Shown: piece after piece, positions 38,522-47,997 of the stretch
How the letters are laid out: the number at the start of each line of letters is the position of its first letter
Numbering within the stretch: the stretch's first letter is position 1
NCBI RefSeq assembly: GCF_905479755.1
Contig: NZ_CAJQNT010000010.1
Span: 109,421 to 173,420 of the forward strand
Reading direction: 5' to 3'
Origin: an uncultured Schumannella sp.
Lineage (GTDB): Bacteria > Actinomycetota > Actinomycetes > Actinomycetales > Microbacteriaceae
DNA length: 64,000 bases
Notes under the pieces: generated by a model
What the model saw: only the letters and a program-made list of their open reading frames with translations
What the model was told of the DNA's origin: nothing
Database searches by the model: none
Translations under genes and position numbers: made by a program

Positions 38522-38527
38522 TAGGAT
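38522..38527 (+). promoter_or_regulatory. -10 hexamer TAGGAT of pafB, leaderless
   Basis: TAGGAT ends 7 nt before the GTG at 38535; an in-frame ATG at 38526 overlaps the hexamer and is unlikely to be the start. Confidence 0.5.
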
Positions 38528-38534
38528 GACATCC

Positions 38535-39521
38535 GTGTCGACCCCACCTGCTCGCGTCCCGGTCGAGGAACGGCTCTTCAGCCTCGTTCTCGCCCTGCTA
38601 GCGACGGATGTCGGTCTGATGAAGAACGACATCCTCAAGACGGTGCACGGCTACAGCCAGAAGTATCGCGACGGTCACGATAACGCCAACCTGGAGCGCC
38701 AGTTCGAGCGCGACAAGGAAGACATCCGTGAGCTCGGGGTTCCGCTTGAGACCATCGACTCGCCGAGCGATCCCGGCAACAACCAGTTGAAGCGCTACCG
38801 CATCCCGCGCGGACGCTACGAGCTTCCCGAGGACATCACCTTCACCCCGGAAGAGTCGACGCTGCTCACCCTGGCGGCCCGGGTGTGGCGAGAAGGCTCA
38901 CTCTCCGCCGAATCGCGCCGCGCGCTCACCAAGCTGCGTTCGCTCGGCGCGGCCACGACGGAGCCGGTGATCGGCTTCGCACCGCGTGTGCGCCTGGGGG
39001 ACCTGGCCTTCGAACCTCTGACCGCCGCGATCGACCGCGGTGTCAGCGTGCGCTTCGACTACCTCAAGCCGGGGGAGCACGCGGCGCGCACGCGCGCCGT
39101 TCTGCCGCTGGCGCTCGTGAACTACGAGGGGCGCTGGCACCTGTCGGCGCGCGAACTCGACAGCGGTACGCCCAAGATGTTTTTGCTGCGCCGCATCGTG
39201 GGCAAGGTCACGTCCGGACAGCCGGTCGACATCCCGCCGGGCGATCACGTCGCCGAGGCCGTCGCGCGACTCGACGCGCTCGCGACGACGCAGTTCGCCG
39301 ACGTCGAGGTCGTTCCCGGCTCCGACGCCGCGTTGCGCCTCGCGCGTCGGACCACGGCCGAAGACATCGGCCCGAACCGACTGCGACTGCACTTCGTCGA
39401 TCGCGCGATTCTGGCCGATGAGCTCAGCGGATTCGGTCCCGAGGTTCTCGTGCTGTCACCCCCCGAACTGCGCGAGGCCGTGCGCGAACGACTCGAACGA
39501 ACGGCGGAGCTCCATGGCTGA
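38535..39521 (+). CDS. pafB: PafB, WYL-domain transcription factor subunit
   Basis: 328 aa. N-terminal winged-helix (RLFSLVLALLATDVGLMKNDIL) followed by a WYL-type domain (WHLSARELDSG...FLLRRIVGKV). In mycobacteria PafB and PafC form a complex activating LexA-independent DNA-damage genes (established for that genus). GTG at 38535 is fixed by the leaderless promoter. Overlaps pafC by 8 bases. Confidence 0.92.
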   Translation: MSTPPARVPVEERLFSLVLALLATDVGLMKNDILKTVHGYSQKYRDGHDNANLERQFERDKEDIRELGVPLETIDSPSDPGNNQLKRYRIPRGRYELPEDITFTPEESTLLTLAARVWREGSLSAESRRALTKLRSLGAATTEPVIGFAPRVRLGDLAFEPLTAAIDRGVSVRFDYLKPGEHAARTRAVLPLALVNYEGRWHLSARELDSGTPKMFLLRRIVGKVTSGQPVDIPPGDHVAEAVARLDALATTQFADVEVVPGSDAALRLARRTTAEDIGPNRLRLHFVDRAILADELSGFGPEVLVLSPPELREAVRERLERTAELHG

Positions 39522-40497
39522 GGCGCGCAAGAACCCGCCGCTGCTCGCTCGCGACAAGCTCACCTTCCTGCTGTCGTTCGTCCCGTGGCTCGTCGACCAT
39601 GAGCGCGTGTCGGTGACCGAAGCTGCCGAGCACTTCGGAATGACGCCCGAGCAGATCCGCGAAGCTGTTCGACTGATCGCGATGAGTGGCGTGCCCGGCG
39701 ACACCGCGCAGTACCAGCACGGCGATCTGTTCGACATCTCCTGGGACTCGTTTGAGGACGACGACGAGATCGTGCTGACTCACCGCGTCGCGATCGACGG
39801 CTCGCCGCGGTTCTCGGCGCGCGAGGCCGCGGCCGTGATCGCGGGCCTGCAGTATCTTTCCGCCGTTCCCGAGAATGCCGACCGTGCCGCGCTCACCTCA
39901 CTGCTGGGGAAACTCTCACGCAGCGCGTCGTCGGCCCCGAGCCCGCTCGGCGTCGACGCGTCAATGCACTCGGATGCGACCCTCAGCCTCGTGCGCGCCT
40001 CGGTCGAGCGCGGGGTGCAACTGGAGTTCGACTACCTCAACGCGCGCGGCGAACGCGAACGTCGACGGATCGACCCGCTGCGCGTCGAATCTGCGGATGC
40101 CGATTGGTATGTACGCGGGTGGTGCCACCTGCGCCGCGCCGTCCGGACGTTCCGCGTCGATCGCATCGCGAGCGCCGTCGTCACCGACGAACCGATCGAG
40201 CATCACGCCGGACAGATTCAGGTTCCCGAGACGCTGTTCGACGCCTCGCTGACCGACCTCGACGTCAGAATCGAGGTCGCGAGCGCCGCGATGCCGCTGC
40301 TCGACGACTACCTCCACGACGATGCAGCCGTCGAGGCGCACGGCGATCGGATGCGCGCCACCCTCCGCGTCTCGCACTTCCACGGTCTGAAGCGCCTCGT
40401 CGCGGGCCTTCCCGGCATGGTCGTCGTCGTCTCGCCGCCGGAGGCCCGCGAGGCTGTTCGCGCGTGGGCGGCGGAGGGCGCGGCCCGCTACCGCTGA
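39514..40497 (+). CDS. pafC: PafC, WYL-domain transcription factor subunit
   Basis: 327 aa. HTH region LLSFVPWLVDHERVSVTEAAEHFGM, then a WYL domain with WYVRGWCHLRRAVRTFRVDRI and a C-terminal WCX-like domain. Partner of PafB; the ATG lies inside the last codons of pafB, so the two are made together. Relevant to the SOS cassette at 22.7-28.4 kb since PafBC covers the LexA-independent damage response. Confidence 0.92.
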   Translation: MAEARKNPPLLARDKLTFLLSFVPWLVDHERVSVTEAAEHFGMTPEQIREAVRLIAMSGVPGDTAQYQHGDLFDISWDSFEDDDEIVLTHRVAIDGSPRFSAREAAAVIAGLQYLSAVPENADRAALTSLLGKLSRSASSAPSPLGVDASMHSDATLSLVRASVERGVQLEFDYLNARGERERRRIDPLRVESADADWYVRGWCHLRRAVRTFRVDRIASAVVTDEPIEHHAGQIQVPETLFDASLTDLDVRIEVASAAMPLLDDYLHDDAAVEAHGDRMRATLRVSHFHGLKRLVAGLPGMVVVVSPPEAREAVRAWAAEGAARYR

Positions 40498-40503
40498 CGG
40501 GCC

Positions 40504-40509
40504 TAGAAT
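40504..40509 (+). promoter_or_regulatory. -10 hexamer TAGAAT of tatA
   Basis: TAGAAT lies 7 nt after the pafC stop and about 62 nt before the tatA ATG, giving a leader of about 56 nt that includes GAAGGA. Confidence 0.45.
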
Positions 40510-40571
40510 GGCCTGAGAACTTGACGGACGTCGGATCCCACGGCGACCCTCCGAACGGAAGGACATCGTCC

Positions 40572-40781
40572 ATGCTCGGCAACCTCTCCGGCTGGCACTT
40601 CCTCATTGTGCTCGTGGTCGTGCTGCTCCTGTTCGGCGCCACCAAGCTCCCCGCCTTGGCCCGCAGCGTCGGCCAGTCGATGAAGATCTTCCGCAACGAG
40701 ATCAAGAGCGACGACACGACCACCCCCGAGGCCTCCAAGGCCGCGGATGACGACGACCAGAAGTCGTCCGACTCGAAGTAG
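40572..40781 (+). CDS. tatA: Sec-independent protein translocase TatA
   Basis: 69 aa. Short N-terminus, one membrane helix (HFLIVLVVVLLLFGA), FGATKLP hinge, amphipathic helix (ALARSVGQSMKIFRNEI) and acidic tail. Pore-forming subunit of twin-arginine export of folded proteins. Three bases before tatC. Confidence 0.95.
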   Translation: MLGNLSGWHFLIVLVVVLLLFGATKLPALARSVGQSMKIFRNEIKSDDTTTPEASKAADDDDQKSSDSK

Positions 40782-40784
40782 CTC

Positions 40785-41582
40785 GTGGCCGCTCGAACGC
40801 GGCGCGGTCGCACGGCCGAAGGCCGGATGTCGCTCGGCGAACATCTCATTGAGCTTCGCAAGCGGCTCATGCGCGCCGCCCTGTCGATCGTGCTCGGCGC
40901 GATCGGCGGGTGGTTCCTCTACGACCCGGTGTGGGCCGCGCTCTACGACCCGATCGTGCGCATCGCCGCCGCGCGCGGGATCGACACCGCGGAGGTCAAC
41001 CTCAATTACGGCACGATCACCGGGGGCTTCGAACAGCACCTGCAGATCGCGCTCGTCGTCGGGCTCGTCATTTCGAGCCCGGTGTGGCTTTACCAGATCT
41101 TCGCATTCCTCGTCCCGGGTCTCACGCGCAAGGAGAAGCGCTACACTTTCGGCTTCTTCTTTTCGGCCGTCCCGCTGTTCTTCGGCGGTTGCGCGACGGG
41201 GTGGTTCATCCTGCCCCACATCGTCGAGCTGATGGCGAGCTTCATCCCTGCCGAGTCGACCTCGCTGTTCGACGCCCGCACGTATCTCGACTTCGTGTTG
41301 AAACTGGTGATCGCGGCGGGCATCGCGTTCGTGCTTCCGGTGTTCCTGGTACTGCTGAACTTCGTCGGGGTGCTCTCCGGCCGCGCCATTCTCGCGGGAT
41401 GGCGGTGGGCGATCCTGGCCATCACCATTTTCACCGCCATTGTGACTCCCGCGGCGGACGTCATCTCGATGTTCCTGCTGGCGATCCCGATGATCCTGCT
41501 CTACTTCATCGCGGTCGGCATCGCGTTGCTCCACGACCGACGCGTCGCGAAGCGCCAAGCGGCGTTCGTCGGCGAGGGATAG
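40785..41582 (+). CDS. tatC: Sec-independent protein translocase TatC
   Basis: 265 aa with six membrane helices. N-terminal MSLGEHLIELRKRLMRA is the signal-recognition motif, with the conserved Glu in the EQHLQIAL loop region and FLVPGLTRKEKR. Twin-arginine receptor. GTG start. Stop TAG at 41580 serves as part of the -10 of the helicase gene. Confidence 0.95.
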   Translation: MAARTRRGRTAEGRMSLGEHLIELRKRLMRAALSIVLGAIGGWFLYDPVWAALYDPIVRIAAARGIDTAEVNLNYGTITGGFEQHLQIALVVGLVISSPVWLYQIFAFLVPGLTRKEKRYTFGFFFSAVPLFFGGCATGWFILPHIVELMASFIPAESTSLFDARTYLDFVLKLVIAAGIAFVLPVFLVLLNFVGVLSGRAILAGWRWAILAITIFTAIVTPAADVISMFLLAIPMILLYFIAVGIALLHDRRVAKRQAAFVGEG

Positions 41583-41585
41583 CGT
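41580..41585 (+). promoter_or_regulatory. -10 hexamer TAGCGT made from the tatC stop codon
   Basis: TAG of tatC begins TAGCGT, which ends 6 nt before the GTG of the helicase gene at 41592; the gap GAGAGC could alternatively serve as a weak ribosome site. Confidence 0.45.
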
Positions 41586-41591
41586 GAGAGC

Positions 41592-44060
41592 GTGAGCCTG
41601 ACACCCGCCGAGCGCTACGCCCGGGCGAAGGCCCGCCAGGGCAGTCCCGAGGTCGAGCGGTTCCGCGCGCGTCAAGAGTTCGACCTGGATCCGTTCCAGC
41701 GCGATGCCTGCGCCTCGCTTGAAGCGGGCAACAGCGTCCTGGTCGCCGCTCCCACGGGCGCGGGAAAGACGATTGTCGCCGAGTTCGCCGTCCACCTCGC
41801 CCTGCGCGATCCGCGCGCCAAGGTCTTCTACACGACGCCGATGAAGGCGCTCAGCAATCAGAAGTACAGCGAGTTGGCTGCCGAGCACGGGGCCGCGCAG
41901 GTGGGGCTGCTCACCGGCGACAGCAACATCAATTCGGGCGCTCGCGTCGTCGTGATGACGACCGAGGTGCTGCGCAACATGCTGTACGCCGACTCGGCGC
42001 TGCTCACCGACCTCGCCTTCGTCGTGATGGACGAGGTGCACTATCTCGCTGACCGGTTCCGCGGGGCCGTCTGGGAGGAGGTCATCATCCACCTCCCGCC
42101 CGCGGTGCGTCTCGTCTCGCTGAGCGCGACCGTGTCGAACGCCGAGGAGTTCGGCGACTGGCTTCAGGCGGTGCGCGGCCACACCGAGGTGATCGTCTCG
42201 GAGGAGCGGCCGGTTCCGCTCGAACAGCACGTCCTCGTGCGCGGCAAGCTGCATGACCTGTTCGATGGCACGGCCGACTCGACGGCTCTCCGGGTGAACC
42301 CCGAACTCGTGCGTCTCGCCTCCAGCGGCGGCCGCGCACCGTATCCGCGCCAGCATCCCGGACGCGACCGCTACCGGCGCAGCTCCGGCGGCGGTTTCCG
42401 TGATCGCGGAGGAGATCGGATCGGACGTCCCGAGCTGATCAAGATCCTCGAATCGCAAGAACTGCTGCCGGCGATCTTCTTCATCTTCAGCCGAATCGGA
42501 TGCGATTCGGCCGTCAAACAGGTCGTCGGATCGGGAATCCGGCTCACGGAGAAGTGGGAGCGCGACGAGATCCGCGCCATCGTCGAGGAGCGCACCCGCC
42601 CGATTCCCGATCCCGACCTCAGCGTGCTCGGCTATTGGGAGTGGCTCGACGGGCTACAGCGCGGCGTCGCGGCCCACCATGCCGGCATGCTCCCCGCCTT
42701 CAAAGAGATCGTGGAAGAGCTCTTCCAGCGCAAGCTCCTCAAGGCGGTGTTCGCGACCGAAACGCTCGCGCTCGGGGTCAACATGCCGGCGCGCACCGTG
42801 GTGCTCGAAAAGCTCGAGAAGTTCAATGGCGAGGCGCGTGTTCCGATCACACCGGGGGAGTACACCCAGTTGACCGGCCGCGCCGGGCGGCGCGGGATCG
42901 ATACCCAGGGGCATGCGGTCATCCAGTGGGCCGCCGGACTCGATCCGCAGGCCGTCGCCTCGCTCGCCTCGCGGCGGACCTACCCGCTGAACTCCAGTTT
43001 CCGCCCGACCTACAACATGGCCGTGAACCTGATCGAACAGTTCGGTCGGGAGCGCACGCGCGAGATCCTCGAGAGCTCCTTCGCCCAGTTCCAGGCCGAC
43101 CGGGCCGTCGTCGATCTCGCGCGCCGGGTGCGCAAGCAAGAGGAGGCCTTGCGCGGCTACGCCGAGGCGATGACCTGCCACCTCGGCGACTTCCCCGAGT
43201 ACTCGAAGCTGCGCCGCGAACTCAGCGACCTCGAGCGCAAGAACGCACGGAGCGAGGGCCGCGGCGGCAAACGCGGCTCCGAGATCGGCGGCGAGAGCCG
43301 CGGAGTGCGCGACCGGCGTCAGCGCCAGATCGCCGACCTGCGTCGCCGCATGAAACAGCACCCTTGCCACAGCTGCAACGATCGCGAGGCGCACTCCCGC
43401 TGGGCCGAGCGCTGGTGGCGCCTCAAGCGCGAGAACGACCAGCTGAGCTCCCAGATCCGCGGTCGCACCGGTGCCGTGTCGGTCGTGTTCGATCGGATCA
43501 GCGACCTCCTGCTGGATCTCGGCTATCTCGAGCACACCGACGGCGTCTGGGGCGCGACGGCCCCCGGTCGCGCACTTCGCCGCATCTACGGGGAGCGCGA
43601 CCTGCTGGTGGCGGAGTGTCTGCGGCGCGGAGCCTGGGCGGGGCTCGATGCTCCCGCCCTCGCCGCGCTCGCGAGTTCCCTCGTCTTCGAGCCGAGACGA
43701 GAAGAACGCGACATCCAGGACCGCGACCTCCCGCGCGGTCCGTTCCGCGCCGCGAAAGAGGCCACCGAGACGATCTGGGCAGAGCTGTCGATCATGGAAG
43801 AGGATCGGCGCTTGCCGAGCTCCGGACCACTGTCGCATGGCCTGTCGCTGGCGACCTATCGCTGGGCCCAGGGCGCATCGCTCGACGCGGTTCTCCGCGA
43901 CGCCGATCTTGCCGCCGGCGACTTCATCCGCTGGATGAAGCAGGCTGTCGACCTGCTCGACCAGCTCTCGCTCGTGGCCGATGGCGAGCTCGGCCGCACC
44001 GCCCGCCACGCCATCGACGGGATCCGTCGTGGCATCGTCGCGTACTCCGGAGTCGCCTGA
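41592..44060 (+). CDS. helY: HelY-type DEVH RNA helicase (Ski2/Mtr4-like)
   Basis: 822 aa. Walker A APTGAGKT (near residue 54), TTPMKALSNQKY, DEVH box MDEVHYL (near 147), SLSATVSN, and C-terminal VFATETLALGVNMPARTVV and QLTGRAGRRGID. A Ski2-like insert with basic residues (about 235-280) and the C-terminal DSH-like domain are present. Probable RNA helicase in RNA turnover. Follows tatAC as in mycobacteria. Confidence 0.93.
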   Translation: MSLTPAERYARAKARQGSPEVERFRARQEFDLDPFQRDACASLEAGNSVLVAAPTGAGKTIVAEFAVHLALRDPRAKVFYTTPMKALSNQKYSELAAEHGAAQVGLLTGDSNINSGARVVVMTTEVLRNMLYADSALLTDLAFVVMDEVHYLADRFRGAVWEEVIIHLPPAVRLVSLSATVSNAEEFGDWLQAVRGHTEVIVSEERPVPLEQHVLVRGKLHDLFDGTADSTALRVNPELVRLASSGGRAPYPRQHPGRDRYRRSSGGGFRDRGGDRIGRPELIKILESQELLPAIFFIFSRIGCDSAVKQVVGSGIRLTEKWERDEIRAIVEERTRPIPDPDLSVLGYWEWLDGLQRGVAAHHAGMLPAFKEIVEELFQRKLLKAVFATETLALGVNMPARTVVLEKLEKFNGEARVPITPGEYTQLTGRAGRRGIDTQGHAVIQWAAGLDPQAVASLASRRTYPLNSSFRPTYNMAVNLIEQFGRERTREILESSFAQFQADRAVVDLARRVRKQEEALRGYAEAMTCHLGDFPEYSKLRRELSDLERKNARSEGRGGKRGSEIGGESRGVRDRRQRQIADLRRRMKQHPCHSCNDREAHSRWAERWWRLKRENDQLSSQIRGRTGAVSVVFDRISDLLLDLGYLEHTDGVWGATAPGRALRRIYGERDLLVAECLRRGAWAGLDAPALAALASSLVFEPRREERDIQDRDLPRGPFRAAKEATETIWAELSIMEEDRRLPSSGPLSHGLSLATYRWAQGASLDAVLRDADLAAGDFIRWMKQAVDLLDQLSLVADGELGRTARHAIDGIRRGIVAYSGVA

Positions 44061-45671
44061 ATGACGCCCGACACCACCCGCGCGCCGCTTCCCCTGGGAG
44101 TCGCGCTCATCGTCGCCGCGGCCGCGGGACCGATCCTGGATGCCTCGTTCCCCGATCGGGGCTGGTGGCCGCTCGCGATTCCGGCCGTCGCACTCGCGCT
44201 GCTCGCCGCCCAGGGTCGGCGCCCCGGCGCCGCGCTGCTCGTCGGGCTCGTCTTCGGGGCCGCGTTCTACTTCCCGCACATCGAGTGGGCCACGCTGTTC
44301 TTGGGGCCGATCCCGTGGTCGGCACTGTCGACGCTGATGGCACTCTGGGTGATGCTCGGCACCGCCGCGATCAGCCTGGTCTACCGCTGGGCGCCGCGTG
44401 TCTGGTCGGGCCCGGCCGGGCGGTTGCTGCTCGTCCCCGCGATCGTGGCGGGACTCTGGACCGCCCGGGAGGCCATCGCCAGCGTGTGGCCCTACGGCGG
44501 GTTCTCCTGGGGACGTGTCGCGTTCTCGCAGTCGGAGAGCCCGGTGGCGCCGCTGTTCGCGTGGCTCGGCGTCTCGGGGGTGAGCTTCGTCCTCGTCTTT
44601 CTCGCCGCTGCCGGGCTCGCCTTCGCACAGGAGGCCTGGCACGTGGTCGCCGCAGGGCGCAGACTCGAGGTGGTCACCACCGGGACGCGCGTCGCCGCTC
44701 TGCGGCTCGGAACGGCCTACGTCGCGCTCGTGCTCGTGGCACTCGTGTTTCCGGCGTTCCCCTCCGCCGCCGACGGCACCATCCGCGTCGCCGCGGTGCA
44801 GGGCAATGGCAAGACGAGCTACTTCGATCCGCCTGAACGCACGGGAGACAACCTGCTCGCCCAGGTGGCCGCAACCGAACCGACCTACGGCGACGACGTC
44901 GACGTCGTGGTCTGGCCCGAGGGCGGCAGCGACCTCGACCCGCTCCGCAGCGCCTCGGCGGCGCGGATCTTCGATGAGGTGTCGCAGCGCGCCGGGGCTC
45001 CGCTCGTCTCCGGCATCATCACGGCACGACTGCCCGAAGGGGGAGACCCCGAGACCGACACGGAGTACTTCAACACCGCGGTCGTCTGGCGCGACGGGCA
45101 GGGCGCCGGCGACTACTACGACAAGAAGCACCCGGTGCCCTTCGGCGAGTACGTTCCGGATCGTGACTTCTGGCGCCAGTTCGCCCCCGACCTGATCGAT
45201 CTGATCGGGCGCGAGTACACCCCGGGAACCACCGACACGGTGCTCGAACTCGATGACGGCCTGCTGGCGGGTGTCGCGATCTGCTTCGACATCGTCGACG
45301 ACCAGGTCATGACCGACACCGTGCGCGAGGGTGCGGATCTGGTCTTCGCGCCCACCAACAACGCCGATTTCGGGCGCACCGACGAGAGCCTCCAGCAGCT
45401 CGCGATCGCGCACATCCGCGCGATCGAGTTGGGCCGTTCCGTCGTCAGCATCTCGACGGTCGGCACGAGCGCGATCATCGCCCCCGACGGGACGATCCTG
45501 GACGAGCTGACCTGGTACACCGCCGACGCGATGGTGGTCGATGTTCCGCTCGGGACCTCGACCACTCCGGCCGTGCTTCTGGGACGTCAGATCGAGTGGG
45601 GTGTCTCCGCGCTCGGACTCATCGGGCTTCTGCTCGCCGCGTTCGCCGGTCGGCGCGTCACGCGCCGCTGA
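44061..45671 (+). CDS. lnt: Apolipoprotein N-acyltransferase (chromosomal copy)
   Basis: 536 aa. Six or more N-terminal membrane helices, WPYGGFSWGRVAFSQS, then a nitrilase-type domain with catalytic Glu in VWPEGGSD (about 286), Lys in YDKKHPVPFGEYVP (about 354) and Cys in AICFDIVDDQV (about 407). N-acylates the Cys of mature lipoproteins in actinobacteria. ATG starts directly after the helicase stop. A second, diverged copy occurs at 60191-61783. Confidence 0.93.
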   Translation: MTPDTTRAPLPLGVALIVAAAAGPILDASFPDRGWWPLAIPAVALALLAAQGRRPGAALLVGLVFGAAFYFPHIEWATLFLGPIPWSALSTLMALWVMLGTAAISLVYRWAPRVWSGPAGRLLLVPAIVAGLWTAREAIASVWPYGGFSWGRVAFSQSESPVAPLFAWLGVSGVSFVLVFLAAAGLAFAQEAWHVVAAGRRLEVVTTGTRVAALRLGTAYVALVLVALVFPAFPSAADGTIRVAAVQGNGKTSYFDPPERTGDNLLAQVAATEPTYGDDVDVVVWPEGGSDLDPLRSASAARIFDEVSQRAGAPLVSGIITARLPEGGDPETDTEYFNTAVVWRDGQGAGDYYDKKHPVPFGEYVPDRDFWRQFAPDLIDLIGREYTPGTTDTVLELDDGLLAGVAICFDIVDDQVMTDTVREGADLVFAPTNNADFGRTDESLQQLAIAHIRAIELGRSVVSISTVGTSAIIAPDGTILDELTWYTADAMVVDVPLGTSTTPAVLLGRQIEWGVSALGLIGLLLAAFAGRRVTRR

Positions 45672-45680
45672 GCGCACGAA

Positions 45681-45710
45681 AGGGCCGCTGCCCGAAAGGA
45701 CAGCGGCCCT
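45681..45710. terminator. Hairpin between lnt and rbpA
   Basis: AGGGCCGCTG pairs with CAGCGGCCCT (10 bp, loop CCCGAAAGGA) between convergent genes. No T tract. Confidence 0.75.
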
Positions 45711-45737
45711 GCGAAGACCCGTCGTTCGGCGGGAGAC

Positions 45738-46112
45738 CTATGCCGTCTTGCGACCGGTCTTCGAAGCTCCGCGGCGCGCGCGGAGGTATTCGAGGCGCTC
45801 CTGCAGGAGCTCCTCCAGCTCGGGGCGCGTGCGGCGCTCGAGCAGCATGTCCCAGTGAGTGCGCGGAGCCTTGGTCTCGGCTTCGTCGGACTGCACGAGT
45901 GTGCCGTCCTCCGCGACGAGCCGTCCCTCGAGACCGGTGCGCGGCGACTCCCACGTCTCCGGCACCTCGGCGTCGGACGAGAAGGTGACCTCGAAGGTCT
46001 TGCCGTCGTCGGTTCGGTAAATGCTCTTCTTTCGCGGCGAGAACTCGACACCGTCCTCCGTCTGGAGACTCTGTGAACCAAGTCGCATGCCGCGCAAACT
46101 ACGATCTGCCAT
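45738..46112 (-). CDS. rbpA: RNA polymerase-binding protein RbpA
   Basis: 124 aa actinobacteria-specific transcription factor that binds the sigma factor and core polymerase and stabilises open complexes. Starts ADRSLRGMRLGSQS and has the sigma-interaction helices near ERRTRPELEELLQERLEYLR. The zinc-ligand Cys residues of some RbpA proteins are absent. GAGGAGG precedes the ATG; a TATACAT element on the minus strand (46194-46188) is a likely -10, giving a leader of about 70 nt. Confidence 0.95.
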   Translation of the reverse strand: MADRSLRGMRLGSQSLQTEDGVEFSPRKKSIYRTDDGKTFEVTFSSDAEVPETWESPRTGLEGRLVAEDGTLVQSDEAETKAPRTHWDMLLERRTRPELEELLQERLEYLRARRGASKTGRKTA

Positions 46113-46187
46113 CGTGTGGCCTCCTCTGCGCTCTCCCGATCGAAGCGAGCGCTGGCGGATTGCCGCACGCTCGCCGATCCGGCACTC

Positions 46188-46194
46188 ATGTATA
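46188..46194 (-). promoter_or_regulatory. -10 element TATACAT upstream of rbpA
   Basis: Best -10 match in the intergenic stretch 46113-46288. In Streptomyces rbpA is under SigR control (family knowledge); I see no convincing GGAAT-N18-GTT motif here. Confidence 0.4.
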
Positions 46195-46288
46195 ACGTCA
46201 GCGTGGCGAGGAACATGCCTCGACGGGTCTGTTTACAGTCCTTTCACAGCCGCCTCGTGACGGATTGCGAGATTCCCCCGAGCGTCGC

Positions 46289-47062
46289 TCAGGATGCACG
46301 CTCGCGCACCACGGCGAGAGCCGTGTCGGAGCGGTCCGAGACGAGACCATCGACGCCGATCTCGAGCAGCCGCACCATCGTCGGGGCGTCGTTGATCGTC
46401 CACACGTGCACCTCGATGCCCGCGGAGTGGAAGCTCTCGACCGAGCGTGACGTGATCGCCGGGATCCCCGCCATCCGCAACGGGAACTGCACGGCATCGA
46501 CGCCGCCCAGGATGCCTCGCAGCGGTGCGATGGCGCCTGCTCGGGCCGCGAGCACGGCGGGAATCGCGCGGCTTGCCGAGAGCGAGGTCGCCACCCCCGG
46601 GAGTGCGTCCACGGCCGCACGGCGACGGGACTCGCTGAAGGAGGACACCAGCACCCGGCGCGTCGCGCGGAGGTCTCGGATCGCGGCCGCGGCAGGAAGA
46701 GCGGCGCCCGCCGTCTTGATGTCGATGTTGAAGCAGGTGTCGGGGAAGGCATCCAGAGCCTCGGCGAGGGTCACGAACCCCTGCCCCTCGCCGAGCGGCA
46801 CCTCCGCGAGCTCCGCTGCCGTCAGCTGCGCGACGGTGGCATCACGACCGGCGACCCGCGTCAGGTCGGCGTCGTGGCTGACGATCGCGACGCCGTCCGC
46901 CGAGACATGCACATCGGTTTCGATGTGGGTGACGCCGAGCGCCACCGCACGCGCGAAGGCGAGCAGGGTGTTCTCCGGCGCGTCGACGGCCAGACCGCGA
47001 TGGGCGAGGACGCGCGGCGTTGGGGCGTCGAAGAAGACCGACGGCCCCGATTCGGCGACCAC
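46289..47062 (-). CDS. Glycerophosphodiester phosphodiesterase
   Basis: 257 aa GDPD TIM barrel: LAHRGLAVDAPENT (catalytic His, Glu), ETDVHVSADG (metal ligands), VSHDADLTR (second His). Hydrolyses glycerophosphodiesters to glycerol 3-phosphate and an alcohol. No signal peptide, so cytoplasmic. GTG start directly abuts the TAG of the SPFH gene (TAGGTG), so it is the third gene of the nfeD-SPFH-GDPD operon. Confidence 0.92.
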   Translation of the reverse strand: MVAESGPSVFFDAPTPRVLAHRGLAVDAPENTLLAFARAVALGVTHIETDVHVSADGVAIVSHDADLTRVAGRDATVAQLTAAELAEVPLGEGQGFVTLAEALDAFPDTCFNIDIKTAGAALPAAAAIRDLRATRRVLVSSFSESRRRAAVDALPGVATSLSASRAIPAVLAARAGAIAPLRGILGGVDAVQFPLRMAGIPAITSRSVESFHSAGIEVHVWTINDAPTMVRLLEIGVDGLVSDRSDTALAVVRERAS

Positions 47063-47974
47063 CTACTTCGACGGCGGGGTCGCCCCGCGGAGGAAACCGT
47101 TGCCGATGCCCTTGATCGCCTCGGTGAGCTCGCTCGGAATGATCCAGAGCTTGTTCGAGTCGCCGTTGGCGAGCTTGGGGAGGATCTGCAGGTACTCGTA
47201 GGCGAGGAGCTTCTCGTCGGGGTTGCCCTTGTGGATCGCCTCGAACACGGTGCGAATCGCCTCCGCTTCACCCTCGGCACGCAGCACCGCGGCCTTGGCG
47301 TCACCCTCGGCCTGCAGGATCGCCGCCTGACGCGCACCCTCCGCCTCGAGAATGGCCGACTGCTTCGTGCCCTCGGCCGTCAGGATCGCGGCGCGACGGT
47401 CGCGCTCGGCGCGCATCTGCTTCTCCATCGAGTCCTGGATCGAGTGCGGCGGGTCGATCGCCTTCAGTTCGACGCGGCCGACGCGGATGCCCCACTTGCC
47501 GGTCGCCTCATCCAGCACGATGCGCAGCTGCCCGTTGATGTTGTCGCGGCTCGTGAGCGCCTCTTCGAGGTTGAGGCCGCCGACGACGTTGCGGAGCGTC
47601 GTGGTCGTGAGCTGCTCGACAGCGCCGAGGTAGTTGGCGATCTCGTAGGTGGCCGCGCGCGCGTCGATCACCTGGAAGTACACGACCGTGTCGATCGAGA
47701 CCACGAGGTTGTCCTCGGTGATCACCGGCTGCGGCGGGAATGAGACGACCTGCTCGCGCATGTCGACGAGCGGACGGACCCGGTCGATGAACGGCACCAG
47801 GATGTTGAGGCCGGGGGAGAGGGTCTTGTGGTACTTCCCGAGCCGTTCCACGACACCGGCGTAGGCCTGCGGGATGATCCGGATCGCGCGGAACAGCGTG
47901 GTGAGCACGAAGACGCCGAGCACCACCAGCAGGGCGATGATGAACAGCTGCCCGATGATGTCACCGAATTCCAT
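47063..47974 (-). CDS. SPFH/Band 7 (stomatin-like) membrane protein
   Basis: 303 aa. N-terminal membrane helix, then a Band 7 domain (IIPQAYAGVVERLGKYHKTLSPGLNILVPFIDRV, shown in part) and a coiled-coil with repeated AEG-KQ/RQ-AILEAEG units (about 195-250). Homologues (QmcA type) form oligomeric scaffolds in the membrane. ATG at 47974 with AAAGGA about 8 nt upstream. Pairs with the NfeD-like gene directly upstream, a widespread association. Confidence 0.93.
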   Translation of the reverse strand: MEFGDIIGQLFIIALLVVLGVFVLTTLFRAIRIIPQAYAGVVERLGKYHKTLSPGLNILVPFIDRVRPLVDMREQVVSFPPQPVITEDNLVVSIDTVVYFQVIDARAATYEIANYLGAVEQLTTTTLRNVVGGLNLEEALTSRDNINGQLRIVLDEATGKWGIRVGRVELKAIDPPHSIQDSMEKQMRAERDRRAAILTAEGTKQSAILEAEGARQAAILQAEGDAKAAVLRAEGEAEAIRTVFEAIHKGNPDEKLLAYEYLQILPKLANGDSNKLWIIPSELTEAIKGIGNGFLRGATPPSK

Positions 47975-47997
47975 GAGAGATCCTTTCGCGGGTGAAC